From positions 1 through 7,466 of the forward strand of contig JANRKG010000455.1 of the NCBI GenBank assembly GCA_033763635.1: a stretch of DNA of 7,466 bases. Direction: 5' to 3'. Made by a program: the position numbers and the translations under genes. This document shows positions 6,641 through 7,466 of the stretch, one piece after another. How positions within the stretch are numbered: the first letter of the stretch is position 1; every line of letters starts with the position of its first letter. Below the pieces are notes generated by a model. That model was given only the letters and a program-made list of their open reading frames with translations, did not search any database and was not told where the DNA came from. This DNA is from JANRKG01 sp033763635. Its GTDB lineage: Bacteria > Cyanobacteriota > Cyanobacteriia > GCF-001939115.

Positions 6641-6650
6641 CCTTCCCTTA
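6641..6650 (-). promoter_or_regulatory. Ribosome binding site of the lyase gene joined to the hslO stop codon
   Basis: The minus strand reads TAAGGGAAGG and then GTGATG. TAA is the hslO stop codon, GGGAAGG is a purine-rich Shine-Dalgarno-like sequence, and the start codons follow at once. Spacing favours the ATG at 6637 over the GTG at 6640. A ribosome ending hslO would cover this site, which suggests translational coupling. Confidence 0.6.
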
Positions 6651-7466
6651 CCGCGATCGAGATTCTGTCCGGAGGTCCACGATTAATTGAGCTAGATGAT
6701 CACAATCCGCATGGTAAACCTCGCCACAAAAGTGACAAAGGGCCTCAGCTCCCTTATCCTTTTCGATCATGTCTTGAAGTTCGTCTTCGCCCAACATTTT
6801 GAGTGCCCCTAACATGCGATCGAAGGAGCAACCACAGTGAAACCGCACCATTTGCACCTCTGGGAGAATCTGAAGATTCATGTCTCCCATGAGTTGCTCA
6901 AATATTTCGGGAAGCGTCTTGCCTGATTGCAGGAGGGAGGTAAAGCTGGCTAACCCTGCCACTCGCTCCTCCAGGTTTTTCACCAGAGCCTCATCCCGTG
7001 CCGCCCTGGGCAGAATTTGAATGAGCAACCCTCCAGCGGCTTGTACCCCCGCAGCCTCCACAAAAACCCCAACGCTTAAGGCTGAAGGTGTTTGTTCCGA
7101 ACTCACAAGGTAGTGGGCAATATCATCTCCGATTTCCCCAGAAACGAGTTCGACGGTACTGGAATAGGGATACCCATAGCCCACATCTCGCACGACATAG
7201 AGGTAACCGTCAGACCCTACCGCTCTTCCCACATCAAGTTTGCCTCTGGAATTGGGAGGCAGTTCAATGGTGGGATTGTCCACGTATCCCCGCACCGTCC
7301 CATCTAACCCCCCATCCGCCAGAATCCCTCCCAGTGGCCCATCTCCTTTGACCCGAATATTCACCCGTGAACCAGGGCGCTTCATATTGGAGGCCAGGAG
7401 TAAGCTTGCTGCCATTGTTCGCCCTAATGCCGCAGTCGCTACATAGGACAGTTTGTGCCGTTGTCT
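6648..7466 (-). CDS. hslO: Hsp33 family redox-regulated molecular chaperone HslO, 5' partial
   Basis: Cytoplasmic holdase chaperone that is switched on by oxidation. In the reduced state four cysteines bind zinc. Peroxide or hypochlorite stress forms disulfides, releases zinc, unfolds the linker and exposes the client-binding surface. The frame stays open to the window edge. The 17 codons before the internal ATG at 7415 encode family sequence (HKLSYVATAALGRT), so the true start is beyond 7466 and about 20-25 residues are missing. Numbered from the Met at 7415, the substrate-binding core has MKRPGSRVNIRVKGDGPLGG (11-30) and GTVRGYV (39-45). The C-terminal redox switch is CGC (C194, C196), 30 residues, then CHFC (C227, C230), a complete CXC-X30-CXXC motif. 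An extra Cys, C238, follows it. The stop codon is fused to the ribosome binding site of the lyase gene, which implies one operon. Confidence 0.97.
   Translation of the reverse strand, partial: RQRHKLSYVATAALGRTMAASLLLASNMKRPGSRVNIRVKGDGPLGGILADGGLDGTVRGYVDNPTIELPPNSRGKLDVGRAVGSDGYLYVVRDVGYGYPYSSTVELVSGEIGDDIAHYLVSSEQTPSALSVGVFVEAAGVQAAGGLLIQILPRAARDEALVKNLEERVAGLASFTSLLQSGKTLPEIFEQLMGDMNLQILPEVQMVRFHCGCSFDRMLGALKMLGEDELQDMIEKDKGAEALCHFCGEVYHADCDHLAQLIVDLRTESRSR

Noticed and set aside
7413..7415. ATG as start codon of hslO
   Set aside because: The 17 codons upstream in the same frame encode conserved Hsp33 sequence, so this Met is internal and the gene runs off the window.
1..7466. A novel defence, mobile or biosynthetic system
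   Set aside because: All six genes belong to recognisable families, five of them housekeeping or metabolic. Base composition and HIP1 density look even throughout, and I see no integrase, transposase, toxin-antitoxin pair, CRISPR repeat or attachment site.

Overview
The window looks like an ordinary chromosomal stretch of a cyanobacterium with moderate GC content. The evidence is the abundance of HIP1-type sites: two exact GCGATCGC palindromes (1415-1422 and 4888-4895) and many one-mismatch variants in all genes. The protein families also fit: a PacL-like Ca2+ P-type ATPase, RecF, Hsp33, and a Pro/Ser-linked membrane protein with tandem DUF4333-like domains. I cannot name the genus. I see no tRNA, rRNA, insertion sequence, CRISPR array or prophage gene.

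Layout. The left part (1-3728) is on the plus strand: the 3' part of a P2-type Ca2+-transporting ATPase (N-terminus outside the window), then 40 bp, then a complete recF. The middle holds a minus-strand gene (3740-4696) for a membrane-anchored or exported N-acetylmuramoyl-L-alanine amidase. It converges on recF with only 11 bp between the stop codons. A 173-bp divergent spacer (4697-4869) separates it from a plus-strand gene (4870-5613) for a membrane-anchored protein with two DUF4333-like modules. The right part is a minus-strand pair: hslO (Hsp33, N-terminus outside the window) followed after 7 bp by a PLP-dependent threonine aldolase/beta-eliminating lyase (5534-6640). The 3' end of the lyase gene runs 80 bp into the DUF4333 gene on the opposite strand.

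How the genes relate. The hslO-lyase pair looks like a translationally coupled operon, because the lyase ribosome-binding site directly follows the hslO stop codon. The amidase and the DUF4333 protein share a divergent control region and both appear to act at or outside the plasma membrane, but a functional link is only inferred. The ATPase and recF may be co-transcribed, with no evident functional connection.

I found no previously undescribed system. The points most worth a second look are the antisense 3' overlap of the lyase and DUF4333 genes, a 15-bp tandem repeat touching the amidase start, the duplicated DUF4333-like modules, and a proline/aspartate-rich insertion in RecF.
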